From: Novosphingobium sp. Rr 2-17 | GTDB lineage: Bacteria > Pseudomonadota > Alphaproteobacteria > Sphingomonadales > Sphingomonadaceae | NCBI RefSeq assembly: GCF_000272475.1 | Contig: NZ_AKFJ01000015.1 | Span: 62,001-126,000, forward strand | Direction of reading: 5' to 3' | Length of the DNA stretch: 64,000 nucleotides | In this document: piece by piece, positions 1 to 8,276 of the stretch | How the letters are laid out: the number at the start of each line of letters is the position of its first letter | Position numbering within the stretch: the stretch's first letter is position 1 | Program-made: the position numbers and the translations under genes | The notes under the pieces: generated by a model | Seen by the model: only the letters and a program-made list of their open reading frames with translations | What the model was told of the DNA's origin: nothing | Database searches by the model: none

Positions 1-1232
1 ATCGAGCCGGATTCGCGAAGGTCCGACAGCATCGGGCGCTTGTCCTCGCGCTGCTCCACCGCGCGGCTGAGCTGGGACAAGGCGATCACGGGAACGCTCA
101 ATTCCTTGGCGAGCGTCTTGAGTCCGCGCGAAATCTCGGAAATTTCGTTCACGCGATTGTCGTTGGCGCGGCCTGACCCTTGCAGGAGTTGCAAGTAGTC
201 AATGACGATGAGGCCGATGTTATGCCGACGCTTGAGACGCCGGGCACGGGTGCGCAGCGCGGCGATGGTGAGGCCGGGCGTATCGTCGATGAATAGCGGC
301 AGTTCCGCCAAGCGCTGGCTGGCGAACGAGAGTTGCTGGAAATCCTCCCGGCTGATGCGACCGACGCGGAGGGCTTCCGAACTGATGCCCGATTGTTCGG
401 CCAGGATACGCGTGGCGAGCTGGTCCGCGCTCATTTCCAGACTGAAGAACGCGGTCGCTGCACCGACCGACTTTTCGACGGTGATTCCATCCGCCAGATC
501 GCGCTGGAGCCGCGAGGCGGCGTTGTAGGCGATGTTGGTGACGAGCGAAGTCTTGCCCATGCCTGGACGTCCGGCAAGAATGATAAGGTCGGAATCGTGC
601 AGGCCGCCGATCTTGCTGTTCAGCGAATCGAGGCCAGTGGTCTTGCCTGAGATGTGGCCGCCAGAATTAAATGCTTTTTCAATCGCTTGAATTGCAACCC
701 TGGTAGCTTGTCCGAAGTCTTTCGCCTCGTTGGCGCCGGATGCGCCTTCCGCGACTTTGTAGAGCGCGGCCTCGGCCTGCGAAATCTGCTCCATCGGTTC
801 GACCGACTCGGACGTATCCATCGCCCCTTCGACGAGGCCACGTCCCACCGAGATCAGTTCGCGCAGCAAGGCGAGGTCGTAGATCTGCTCGGCCAGTTCG
901 CGCGGGGCGAGCAAGCCCTGGCCGTCAGCGGTCAATCGGGCGAGGTAGGAGACGCCGCCTAGTGCCTTGAGCGATTCGTCAGCCTCGAAGTAAGGGCGCA
1001 GCGTGACCGGGGTGACGACCGCCTTGCGATCGAGCAAGTGCAAGATGCGCTCGTAAATGCGCGCGTGGACGGGTTCGAAGAAGTGCTGGGCGCCCAACTG
1101 GGTGGGCAGTTCCTCGATAACGCGGTTGTCGATCAGCACCGCGCCCAGGAACGCGGCCTCCGCTTCGACGTTTGCAGGAAGGCTGCGAACTGTTGCTTCG
1201 GCAGGAAGGGGTAGTGTGAGAGCGGTGACCAT
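1..1232 (-). CDS. dnaB: Replicative DNA helicase DnaB, C-terminus cut by window edge
   Basis: Hexameric helicase that unwinds DNA at the replication fork. Translating down from ATG at 1232 gives an N-terminal DnaB domain (LPANVEAEAAFLGAVLIDN near residue 20) and then the RecA-like domain. The Walker A motif GRPGMGKTS lies at about 555-585 and the Walker B/IDYLQL segment near 205. The frame runs off the left edge at LRESGSI, so about 410 codons are present and the last quarter of the protein is missing. No in-frame start lies closer to the domain than 1232. It is divergent from the UPF0262 gene. Family assignment is secure. Confidence 0.97.
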   Translation of the reverse strand, partial: MVTALTLPLPAEATVRSLPANVEAEAAFLGAVLIDNRVIEELPTQLGAQHFFEPVHARIYERILHLLDRKAVVTPVTLRPYFEADESLKALGGVSYLARLTADGQGLLAPRELAEQIYDLALLRELISVGRGLVEGAMDTSESVEPMEQISQAEAALYKVAEGASGANEAKDFGQATRVAIQAIEKAFNSGGHISGKTTGLDSLNSKIGGLHDSDLIILAGRPGMGKTSLVTNIAYNAASRLQRDLADGITVEKSVGAATAFFSLEMSADQLATRILAEQSGISSEALRVGRISREDFQQLSFASQRLAELPLFIDDTPGLTIAALRTRARRLKRRHNIGLIVIDYLQLLQGSGRANDNRVNEISEISRGLKTLAKELSVPVIALSQLSRAVEQREDKRPMLSDLRESGS

Positions 1233-1351
1233 AAGCGCCCGACAATGGCCTGCGACCGTGCCGATGCCAAGCATCGGCATGAGCCATTTTAATCCACAGC
1301 TTGTGGAAGGCTTGCCCGGCCCCGCCCCAACCGCGTAGAGGCCATTGGATC

Positions 1352-1834
1352 ATGGCGGACCCGCGCATATCCCATATCGATCTAGACGATGCGACCATTC
1401 TATGGCGCAACGCAGATATCGAACAGGAACGACAGATCGCCATGTTCGATCTGATCGAGGACAACTTGTTCAAGCCGGTCCGTTCGTTCGAGGCAGGGCA
1501 TGAGGGGCCGTATCGCCTCCATCTTTCCGTGAAAGACGGACGGTTGTCGCTTGAAATCGCGGACGAAGGCGGCGTGGAACTGGAAACGCTAGTGCTTGGA
1601 CTGGCGCGGTTCCGTCGGCCCATCCGCGAATATTTCGCGATCTGCGAAAGCTATTACCAGGCCGTTCGTAAGGCGACGCCGCAAGAGATCGAAACCATCG
1701 ACATGGCCCGGCGCGGCATCCACAACGAAGCGGCTGAGATGCTGGTCGAGCGGCTCGACGGCAAGGTCGAAACCGATTTCCCCACCGCCAGACGGCTGTT
1801 CACGCTGATTTGCGTGCTGCATATCCGCGGCTGA
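1352..1834 (+). CDS. UPF0262 family protein
   Basis: 160 residues, the usual length of the UPF0262 family, which is largely confined to Alphaproteobacteria and has no established function. I chose ATG 1352 (MADPRISHIDLDD) over the in-frame ATG at 1301, because family members start at this point. The conserved blocks RFRRPIREYFAICESYY and GIHNEAAEMLVERL are visible. It reads away from dnaB and is followed 12 bp later by the lysozyme-like gene, so the two are probably co-transcribed. There is no signal peptide or membrane segment, so it is likely cytoplasmic. Confidence 0.9.
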   Translation: MADPRISHIDLDDATILWRNADIEQERQIAMFDLIEDNLFKPVRSFEAGHEGPYRLHLSVKDGRLSLEIADEGGVELETLVLGLARFRRPIREYFAICESYYQAVRKATPQEIETIDMARRGIHNEAAEMLVERLDGKVETDFPTARRLFTLICVLHIRG

Positions 1835-1846
1835 AGGGGGCACATT

Positions 1847-2569
1847 TTGGCGGCTAGAAGAAAGGGCAAGGCGGCCCGGCGCGGCGGCGCGGGTTGGGGC
1901 TTGCGCATTGTCGGCGCGCTGGTGCTGATCGCCTTGATTGGCAGTGCGTGGGGTTGGTGGCATCTGCGTCATTGGACGCCAGAGCGCGGCACTTTCCCGA
2001 CGCAGGGTGTCGAGATCGGTGTGAACGATGGCGAGGTCAGTTGGAAATCGCTCAAGGCGATCGGCGTGGACTTCGCCTATATCGACGCAAGTGCCAGCGC
2101 CTTCGCGCGTGACCCGGCTTTCGTGACGAACTTCGAAGCGGCCAAGGCAGCCGGCATGCAAGTGGGCGCGCTTCACCGCTACGACCCATGCCAGCCTGCC
2201 GGCCCCCAGGCGGCAAACTTCGTCACCACCGTGCCCCGCGACACAGCGCTGCTGCCGCCAGCGGTCGACCTGGACATAGAGGCCGACAATTGCCCCATCA
2301 AAGTCAGCGAATCGCGCGTCGAGAGCGAGCTGATGACGTTTCTCAACCAAGTCGAGACGCATGCCGGAAAGGCCGTGATCCTCAAAGTGTCGCCTGCCTT
2401 CGAGGCGCGCTATCACGTCGTGGGCAAGATCGATCGCAACTTGTGGTTGGTGCGTGATCGCTTCATGCCGACGTATGCCTTGCGGCCATGGACCCTGTGG
2501 ACGGCCAACGGGGCGCTGGCGAACGAAGTTGCGCCGCAGGGGCTTCGCTGGGTAGTGGTGCGGCCATGA
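1847..2569 (+). CDS. Glycoside hydrolase family 25 (lysozyme-like), membrane-anchored
   Basis: 240 residues beginning at TTG 1847, which is preceded by the purine-rich stretch gaaggggg. A basic N-terminus is followed by one transmembrane or uncleaved signal segment at about residues 20-40, then a GH25 barrel (GVEIGVND, GVDFAYIDASAS, DLDIE, WTANGAL). GH25 enzymes hydrolyse peptidoglycan at muramyl bonds. The DxE motif of the active site is present in DLDIE, but the first acidic position usually seen in GIDVS is changed (GVEIG), so activity is not assured. The end overlaps cdd by an ATGA, implying coupled translation. Confidence 0.85.
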   Translation: MAARRKGKAARRGGAGWGLRIVGALVLIALIGSAWGWWHLRHWTPERGTFPTQGVEIGVNDGEVSWKSLKAIGVDFAYIDASASAFARDPAFVTNFEAAKAAGMQVGALHRYDPCQPAGPQAANFVTTVPRDTALLPPAVDLDIEADNCPIKVSESRVESELMTFLNQVETHAGKAVILKVSPAFEARYHVVGKIDRNLWLVRDRFMPTYALRPWTLWTANGALANEVAPQGLRWVVVRP

Positions 2570-3021
2570 GCCAGATTACCAACCTTGCGGCCACGCGCGA
2601 GCAATTGCTGATTGCTGCCCGTGCTGCCGCACAAATCGCTTACGCGCCGTATTCGGGTTTTCACGTCGGTGCCGCGCTTTTGTTGTCCGACGGCAGGATC
2701 GTTACGGGCGCCAATGTCGAGAACGCCAGCTATGGCCTCGCGCTGTGCGCTGAGACGGTCGCGGTCGCCAAGATTCTGTCCGAAGGCCGGCGCGGGGGAC
2801 TGGAAGCTGTCGCAGTGACGGGCGGCGCGCCGGGTGCTCCTGGGCAAGCGACGGTCACGCCTTGCGGGCGTTGCCGCCAGGTGCTCAACGAACTGGCGGC
2901 GCTGGGCAAGACCGACCCCATCATATGGTGCGACGGGCCGGACGGAGGCTTGGAGCTGCGCTTGTCGGAACTGCTGCCCCATGCGTTCGGGCCCAGCGAC
3001 CTGGGCCTCGATCAAGCCTGA
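2566..3021 (+). CDS. cdd: Cytidine deaminase
   Basis: 151 residues, typical of the short homotetrameric cytidine deaminases, which convert cytidine and deoxycytidine to uridine forms for pyrimidine salvage. The zinc and catalytic motifs are clear: the CAE triad in GLALCAETVA (general-base Glu) and the two metal cysteines in TPCGRCRQVLNE. The substrate-binding segment YSGFHVGAALL lies near residue 25. Start ATG 2566 overlaps the stop of the upstream GH25 gene (ATGA), so the pair forms a coupled unit. It converges with the carboxypeptidase gene, whose stop is 13 bp away. Confidence 0.95.
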   Translation: MSQITNLAATREQLLIAARAAAQIAYAPYSGFHVGAALLLSDGRIVTGANVENASYGLALCAETVAVAKILSEGRRGGLEAVAVTGGAPGAPGQATVTPCGRCRQVLNELAALGKTDPIIWCDGPDGGLELRLSELLPHAFGPSDLGLDQA

Positions 3022-3034
3022 TCCGCTAGGCGGC

Positions 3035-4177
3035 TCAGGCGGCTTCCCGCTCCACCAGCCATTCCAGCAGCGCACCCAGGCAATCGCGGCCCAGTTGCAT
3101 CGAGCGCTCCGGGCTCCAGCCCTGGCGTTCGTCGGCGGCGGGATTGTGGTCCTTGAAAGGCATTTCCAGCGTCATCGACACCGCGCCGAACCGCTCTGCC
3201 AACTGGTTGGTGGACATCGTCAGGTTGCCGGTGCCGGGCCGCGCCAGGGGATAACCCAGCTTGGTCTGAAAATCGGGTGTCCGCCGCTCCAGCAACTGCG
3301 CATAGCGGTTGTAGCCGGTAAGCTGTTCGTCCTTGAGCGAGGGGATGCCTTCGAACCCGGCGAGGAACACCGCCGGGATCGCCTCGTCGCCGTGGACATC
3401 CATCGCGAAATCGACGCCGGTTTCGTCCATCGCGTTGCGGATCGCCAGCACCTCGGGCGACTTCTCCGGGGTTGGATTATCCCACTCGCGGTTGAGGTTC
3501 ACGCCGACCGCGTTGGTGCGCAAGTGTCCGCGCCGCGATCCATCGGGGTTGGCGTTGGGAACGACATGCAGGCGGCAACGCTTGCGCAATTCACGTCCGA
3601 CTGAGTCGGCAGGGTCTGCGAGCAGATCGAGCGCGCCCTCCATCCACCACTCGGCCATCGTTTCGCCAGGGTGCTGGCGGGCATAGAGCCACACTTGCAC
3701 CGGGCCGTCGCCGATATCTAGGCAATCGATCGACTGGCCGTCGAGGCTGGTGCCCAAGCTTCGGTGGGTCACGCCGGGCTCTTGCGCGATGGTTGCGACC
3801 AAGTCGTGGTGCCGCTCCATCGAATAAGGCGCGAAGTAGGCGAACCAGGCAAGGTCGGCCGACGGGGTGTACCGGATGGTCAGGGTGCCGCCGTCTGCCG
3901 TTTCGTCCCATTCGCTGGGTGCGCGGCCCCAGTATTGGCGATCCTCGGACACGCACGTGCTATAGCCTGGCCAACCCATGCCAAAGGCCGAACCGTTGAG
4001 GTGGGTGATCCGCAGCGTCAGTTCACGCCCTGCCGCGCCGGAAACACGGAAATGGAACCACTGATAGAAGTCCGAGGCATGATCCTTGCGGATCGTCAGG
4101 CTGGCGCTGGCGCCATCAAGGGAAACGACTTCGATGTTGCCGGAATCGAACGCGGCGTTGATTTGAATCTGGGTCAT
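3035..4177 (-). CDS. M14-family zinc carboxypeptidase, cytosolic CCP-like
   Basis: 380 residues without a signal peptide. An N-terminal beta-rich domain (residues 1-120) precedes the M14 catalytic domain. Metal ligands appear in [12 protein letters not shown] (HxxE) and MDVHGDEA (His), the substrate-binding region in [10 protein letters not shown], and the catalytic Glu in [11 protein letters not shown]. This layout matches the bacterial cytosolic carboxypeptidases related to eukaryotic tubulin-processing CCPs; the bacterial substrate is unknown. Start ATG 4177 overlaps the stop of the upstream DUF4136 lipoprotein gene (ATGA), so translation is probably coupled. A longer in-frame start at 4309 lies inside the neighbour and was rejected. 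Confidence 0.88.
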   Translation of the reverse strand: MTQIQINAAFDSGNIEVVSLDGASASLTIRKDHASDFYQWFHFRVSGAAGRELTLRITHLNGSAFGMGWPGYSTCVSEDRQYWGRAPSEWDETADGGTLTIRYTPSADLAWFAYFAPYSMERHHDLVATIAQEPGVTHRSLGTSLDGQSIDCLDIGDGPVQVWLYARQHPGETMAEWWMEGALDLLADPADSVGRELRKRCRLHVVPNANPDGSRRGHLRTNAVGVNLNREWDNPTPEKSPEVLAIRNAMDETGVDFAMDVHGDEAIPAVFLAGFEGIPSLKDEQLTGYNRYAQLLERRTPDFQTKLGYPLARPGTGNLTMSTNQLAERFGAVSMTLEMPFKDHNPAADERQGWSPERSMQLGRDCLGALLEWLVEREAA

Positions 4178-4797
4178 CGTACCTGAATAGTTTCGCCCGA
4201 GCGTCCCGGAAACCCCTTGAAAAGGGCTTGGGCCATCTTTGCCGCGCCGGCTTGCGTCTGCGCGAGCGGGGAATTGGCTCGAACGCTGAATTCTGCGCGG
4301 CCTTCCCACAGCGATTTGCCCGAAGGCCGCTCGCGGATGGTGACGGACAAGCGGGTGGCGACTTGCTCCTTGGGGCCGCCGGACAAGTCGATGCCGATCC
4401 CGACGCCAGCAGCCGTTCCATAGCTGCCGCCGCCGCCGCCCAGGCCGACTGAGACGGGGCCGTGCGCGCGGGTAGGCTTGAAGCGCTGCTGTTCCAGGGT
4501 AACGAGCGCAACTTGGCCAGTATCGGGGCCAATGTCGGCAGTCTCGCCGGGGCGGGCCAGAGTATAGCCCAGCTTGCCCAGCTCTTGCGCGATGGCGGCG
4601 CTGTAGGCTTGCAATTCCATATCGTTGGGCTGGCCCGGTGCCGGCTCGACCCGGACGATCCCGCGCCCCAGCGCGACCGGTTCGGGGGCATGGAACCGAG
4701 TGACTTGGACCGGTCCGGTCGGCGCCGCGCAGCCGGCAAGCAAGACGCAGGCGACAGCAGCCGGGAGGAACCGCAGGGCGGACGGGGGAATGGCCAT
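4174..4797 (-). CDS. DUF4136-like lipoprotein
   Basis: 207 residues with a lipoprotein signal ending in LLAGC (Cys at about residue 23), so it is likely anchored to the outer or inner membrane facing the periplasm. The mature part resembles DUF4136: the phrases [15 protein letters not shown] and [12 protein letters not shown] are echoed in the next gene upstream. A glycine-rich stretch [10 protein letters not shown] sits in the middle. Function is unknown. It is the middle gene of a minus-strand set: a paralogue lies 64 bp upstream and the M14 carboxypeptidase overlaps its stop. Confidence 0.8.
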   Translation of the reverse strand: MAIPPSALRFLPAAVACVLLAGCAAPTGPVQVTRFHAPEPVALGRGIVRVEPAPGQPNDMELQAYSAAIAQELGKLGYTLARPGETADIGPDTGQVALVTLEQQRFKPTRAHGPVSVGLGGGGGSYGTAAGVGIGIDLSGGPKEQVATRLSVTIRERPSGKSLWEGRAEFSVRANSPLAQTQAGAAKMAQALFKGFPGRSGETIQVR

Positions 4798-4861
4798 GGC
4801 GTCCTCTTTTAAGTTTTCAGTTCGGGTGCCGGTTCAACGCCGAGCGGGGCTGCTTAGATCC

Positions 4862-5599
4862 TCAACCAATCGGCGTTACCGGGTCCGCCTTGGGGAATTG
4901 GTCGAACAAGGCGCCTGCCAGCTTGGCGGCAATGACCCCGTCGCTCCACTTCTGGTCACCTTCGCGGGTGGCGATGGTGGCATAGCCTTCCCACAGCACC
5001 GCGCCGCTCGCCTTGTCGGTGATCCGGGCGTCGAGGCGCGTGGATACCAGCGCGGTGCGCGGCTTGGTCAGATCGACATTGATGCCCAGGCCATAGGACG
5101 TGCCGTAGTTGCTTACCCCCACTGCGGCAGTACCACTGATCGGGCTTTTCTTTTCCTCGGCAGGGACCAGAACCATCCGCGCGATCTTTAGGGTGGTGAC
5201 TTGTGCCTCCGCGCCGTCGGGATGCTGTGTATCGTAACCGGCGCCGACCAACGCATCGACGATCGCTGCTTCGAACGTGCGGCGTACGCTGGGTTCGACC
5301 CACGGGCCGTCACCCGTTTCGGATGCCACGCTCACCGCGCCATGGCCCAATTCCTGGGCTTGCGGCACTTGGGCGACGAAGCGGCTGACCTCGACTTTGC
5401 CTTCGCGGGCATCGCCCATGCTGCCGCCACGGGCATTGCGATCGGAGGGGAACATCGAATCGTTCCAAGGCGAACCCCAACCGCCGCCGCCCCAGCGCGA
5501 ACCCCAGCCAGGCTGGGCTTGCGCGGTCCCGGCAAGGCACAGGCCAGACAGCAGGGAGAGCGTGATAGCGGCATAACCCGCGCGGTTGATCTTTTTCAT
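4862..5599 (-). CDS. DUF4136-like exported protein
   Basis: 245 residues. Start ATG 5599 (MKKINRAG) gives a clean Sec signal peptide cleaved after about residue 28 (GTAQA). Longer in-frame starts up to 5770 would run through the leader of rpmJ and were rejected. After a Gly/Trp-rich linker (WGSRWGGGGWGSPW) the DUF4136-like core follows, with RRTFEAAIVDALVGAGY, VGVSNYGTSYGLGINVDL and GAVLWEGYA, parallel to the neighbouring lipoprotein. This copy lacks a lipobox cysteine, so it is probably periplasmic and soluble. Function unknown. The two look like an old tandem duplication that has diverged. Confidence 0.8.
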   Translation of the reverse strand: MKKINRAGYAAITLSLLSGLCLAGTAQAQPGWGSRWGGGGWGSPWNDSMFPSDRNARGGSMGDAREGKVEVSRFVAQVPQAQELGHGAVSVASETGDGPWVEPSVRRTFEAAIVDALVGAGYDTQHPDGAEAQVTTLKIARMVLVPAEEKKSPISGTAAVGVSNYGTSYGLGINVDLTKPRTALVSTRLDARITDKASGAVLWEGYATIATREGDQKWSDGVIAAKLAGALFDQFPKADPVTPIG

Positions 5600-5735
5600 C
5601 ACTCTGTCTTTTCCGCTGAAGGTAAGTCGCGCCCGTAGCATGCAGTTGCTCCCGAAGCGATTGCTGGTGTATGAACAATGACAAGCTGAAGGACTCAAAA
5701 AGCCGACAAATGTGCCGGTTCGTCGCTTCACACGC

Positions 5736-5768
5736 TTGACTTCGATGGGCGCCGCCCTTAACGGCGCC
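5736..5768 (+). promoter_or_regulatory. Possible rpmJ promoter with leader hairpin
   Basis: TTGACT at 5736-5741 is a good -35 element. Sixteen bases later TTAACG (5758) is only a poor -10. The same stretch contains a perfect 7-bp inverted repeat, GGCGCCG (5748-5754) and CGGCGCC (5762-5768), around the loop cccttaa. It lies about 55 bp before the rpmJ start. It could be promoter, leader hairpin or both; experimental ends are needed to tell. Confidence 0.35.
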
Positions 5769-5821
5769 ACTTCAAATTCCGGCGGTCGGAACCGCCAAAC
5801 GCTTTACGAACGGGAAGACCC

Positions 5822-5947
5822 ATGAAGATTCGCAACAGCCTCAAGTCGCTCAAGGATCGCCACCGGGACAACCGCGTGATCCGCCGTCGCGGTCGCACGT
5901 ACGTCATCAACAAGACCAACCGCCGCTTCAAAGCCCGCCAGGGCTGA
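5822..5947 (+). CDS. rpmJ: 50S ribosomal protein L36 (41-residue, zinc-ligand-free form)
   Basis: A 41-residue protein translated from ATG 5822: [17 protein letters not shown] at the start and [12 protein letters not shown] at the end, the signature of L36. L36 is a small part of the large ribosomal subunit. No cysteine is present, so the zinc-ribbon ligands of the canonical 38-residue form are absent. This C-minus type is normal for Alphaproteobacteria. A purine-rich site (cgggaag) lies 5 bp before the start. It is a stand-alone gene between the DUF4136 gene (divergent) and a strong hairpin at 6012-6035. Confidence 0.96.
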   Translation: MKIRNSLKSLKDRHRDNRVIRRRGRTYVINKTNRRFKARQG

Positions 5948-5956
5948 TCGTTACTT

Positions 5957-6035
5957 GTCCCCGCCCGATGTGGCGGGGTACGAGGCGGACGGTCACGCGC
6001 GCATCGTATGAGACCCCCGCCTAACCGCGGGGGTC
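5957..6035 (+). terminator. Double hairpin terminator after rpmJ
   Basis: Two GC-rich hairpins follow the rpmJ stop. The first pairs CCCCGCC with GGCGGGG around cgatgt (about 5961-5980). The second, stronger one pairs GACCCCCGC (6012-6020) with GCGGGGGTC (6027-6035) around ctaacc, and is followed by the short T-rich run ttgt. The second ends only 5 bp before the chosen start of the HAD gene, so that gene may depend on read-through or a start further in. Confidence 0.65.
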
Positions 6036-6040
6036 TTGTC

Positions 6041-6688
6041 ATGTCCGTCGTCCATGAAAGTATGCCGACAGTGCGTCCGGTCGAAGCGGTCGTGTTCGAT
6101 GTCGGCTGGGTACTGGTGCAGTGGGACATGCGTCTGCTGTTCGCCAAGCTGATCGACGATCCGGTTAAGCTGGATTGGTTCATGGCCAATGTCGTCACCG
6201 AAGCATGGCACGTCGAACACGATGCTGGTCGCGATCTTGATGAGATGGTGGCTGCTCGCAAGGCCGAATTCCCCGGCCACGACGATTTGCTGGACGCCTA
6301 CGCCACGCGCTTTGGCGAAACGATCCCCGGTGATGTGCCCGGCACCTCCGATATCGTGCGCGAATTGGCCGCGCGCGGCGTGCCGCTGTTTGCAATCACC
6401 AATTTCGCATCGACATTCTGGCACGACTTCAGGGCGACCCGCCCCGAGTTTTTCGATCTTTTCGGCGACATCGTGGTGTCGGGCGACGAGAAACTAGCCA
6501 AGCCTGATCCGCGCATCTTCGATCTGGCCACCCGCCGTTTTGGCTACGCGCCCGAAGCCATGCTCTTCATCGACGACAATTCCGCCAACATCGCCTCTGC
6601 CCGCGCTCTGGGCTGGCAAGTGCATCACTTCGTGGGCGGCGCGGAGGCGTTGCGCGCGGATGTCCGGGCGCGAGGGCTGCTGGCTTAG
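6041..6688 (+). CDS. HAD-superfamily hydrolase, YihX-like (class IA)
   Basis: 215 residues from ATG 6041; ATG 6062 (MPTVRPVEAVVFDVG) is an equally plausible start, since 6041 sits at the foot of a terminator hairpin. HAD motifs are in order: motif I VVFDVGWVL, motif II AITN, motif III Lys in EKLAKPDPRIF, motif IV FIDDNSANI. The second Asp of the usual DxD motif is Gly. This is typical of the YihX/epoxide-hydrolase N-terminal branch, which includes sugar phosphatases and dehalogenase relatives. The substrate cannot be read from sequence. Confidence 0.88.
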   Translation: MSVVHESMPTVRPVEAVVFDVGWVLVQWDMRLLFAKLIDDPVKLDWFMANVVTEAWHVEHDAGRDLDEMVAARKAEFPGHDDLLDAYATRFGETIPGDVPGTSDIVRELAARGVPLFAITNFASTFWHDFRATRPEFFDLFGDIVVSGDEKLAKPDPRIFDLATRRFGYAPEAMLFIDDNSANIASARALGWQVHHFVGGAEALRADVRARGLLA

Positions 6689-6706
6689 CGCCCTCTCTCG
6701 TTAACG

Positions 6707-6731
6707 AGCGACGGACATGAAATCCGTCGCT
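6707..6731 (+). terminator. Hairpin after the HAD gene
   Basis: Perfect 9-bp arms AGCGACGGA (6707-6715) and TCCGTCGCT (6723-6731) around the loop catgaaa. There is no T-run, so it may be a weak or Rho-assisted terminator between the HAD gene and the Anbu operon. Confidence 0.4.
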
Positions 6732-6824
6732 TCGGTGCGCTCGTGAAATTTATTTCGCAGTTGCAGCGAGAGTGCTTGGCAAGTGTCCCGTCCTGTTGCA
6801 TCAAATGGACAAACGGGAGTCACA

Positions 6825-8261
6825 ATGTCGGCCGATACTGCGCGGAATTTCGACGAAATGCTCAATGCGGACGCATCTGTCCGCCCGGCTTATGCCGACT
6901 TTCGCCAGTGGTACGACAGTCAGGATAATGACTGGCTCACCCGCCAGGACGCGGAGGCCGAAAGGTTCTTTCGGCGCATCGGCATCACCTTCAACGTCTA
7001 TGGTGAAGATGACGCTGAAGAGCGGCTGATCCCGTTCGACATGATCCCCCGGATCATCACCGCGCGCGAATGGCGCAAGCTGACGCGCGGGATCGAGCAG
7101 CGGGTGAGGGCGCTCAACGCCTTCCTCAAGGATCTGTACCACCGCCAGGAAATCGTCCGCTCGGGCCGGCTGCCGATCGAGGCGCTTCGCAATAACGAAG
7201 CGTTCCTGTCACAGATGATCGGGTTCACGCCGCCGGGCGGAGTCTATACCCATATCGTCGGCATCGATCTGGTGCGTACCGGCCCTGACGAATTCATGGT
7301 GCTGGAAGACAACGCCCGTACCCCCTCCGGCGTCTCGTACATGCTCGAGAACCGCGAGACGATGATGGCGATGTTCCCCGAGCTGTTTACCAAAATCCCG
7401 GTGCGGCCCGTGTCCGACTATCCCCGCCGCCTGGCCCGCAGCTTGCGTGCCTGCGCTCCACCAGCGTTCAAGGGCAGTGGTCGACCTACCGTGGCGGTGC
7501 TGACGCCCGGCATCTACAATTCCGCCTATTTCGAGCATGCGTTCCTTGCCGATCAGATGGGTGCGGAACTGGTCGAGGGCAGTGACCTTCGGGTGATCGA
7601 CGGGCGCGTCGCCATGCGCACGACCACCGGCTTCAAGGCGATCGACGTTATCTACCGGCGGGTGGACGACGAATACCTCGATCCGCTCACGTTCAATTCC
7701 TCGTCGATCCTGGGCGTGGCAGGGATGATGGACGTGTACCGGTCGGGCGGGATCACCATCGCCAATGCGCCGGGCACGGGCATCGCCGACGACAAGGCGA
7801 TCTACAGCTACATGCCCGAGATCATCGAATTTTACACAGGCGAAAAGCCGATTCTGGGCAATGTGCCGACCTGGCGCTGCTCGGAACCCGATGCGCTTGC
7901 CTACGTGCTCGATAACCTGGCGGATTTGGTGGTCAAGGAAGTGCATGGTTCGGGCGGCTACGGCATGCTGATCGGCCCGACGTCTTCAAAAAAGGAATTG
8001 GCAGATTTCGAAGCGAAGCTGCGGGCCAAGCCGAACAACTACATCGCCCAGCCCACGCTGTCCTTATCGACCGTCCCGATCTTCACCAAGGAGGGCCTTG
8101 CGCCGCGCCACGTGGATTTGCGTCCCTTCGTTCTCGTATCGCCCGATGGCATCGACATCACGCCCGGCGGCCTCACCCGCGTCGCGCTCAAGGAAGGTTC
8201 GCTGGTGGTGAATTCGTCGCAAGGCGGAGGCACCAAGGATAGCTGGGTGTTGGACGAGTAA
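6825..8261 (+). CDS. Circularly permuted ATP-grasp protein (COG2308), Anbu operon
   Basis: 478 residues. ATG 6825 (MSADTARNFDEML) was chosen because gggag lies 7 bp upstream; the in-frame GTG at 6783 has no such site. The protein belongs to the circularly permuted ATP-grasp group (formerly DUF404/DUF407). Recognisable blocks are GGVYTHIVGIDLVRTGPDEF, VLEDNARTPSGVSYMLENR, TPGIYNSAYFEH, NAPGTGIADDKA and VVKEVHGSGGYGM. ATP-grasp enzymes ligate a carboxylate to an amine or thiol, and peptide tagging or synthesis has been proposed for this family. It is the first of four closely spaced genes ending with the Anbu peptidase. Confidence 0.93.
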   Translation: MSADTARNFDEMLNADASVRPAYADFRQWYDSQDNDWLTRQDAEAERFFRRIGITFNVYGEDDAEERLIPFDMIPRIITAREWRKLTRGIEQRVRALNAFLKDLYHRQEIVRSGRLPIEALRNNEAFLSQMIGFTPPGGVYTHIVGIDLVRTGPDEFMVLEDNARTPSGVSYMLENRETMMAMFPELFTKIPVRPVSDYPRRLARSLRACAPPAFKGSGRPTVAVLTPGIYNSAYFEHAFLADQMGAELVEGSDLRVIDGRVAMRTTTGFKAIDVIYRRVDDEYLDPLTFNSSSILGVAGMMDVYRSGGITIANAPGTGIADDKAIYSYMPEIIEFYTGEKPILGNVPTWRCSEPDALAYVLDNLADLVVKEVHGSGGYGMLIGPTSSKKELADFEAKLRAKPNNYIAQPTLSLSTVPIFTKEGLAPRHVDLRPFVLVSPDGIDITPGGLTRVALKEGSLVVNSSQGGGTKDSWVLDE

Positions 8262-8276
8262 GGAGGCGCAAGGAAC

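Noticed and set aside
979..1623. 214-residue minus-strand frame overlapping dnaB and UPF0262
   Set aside because: It is out of frame with dnaB and antisense to UPF0262, with Arg/His-rich composition.
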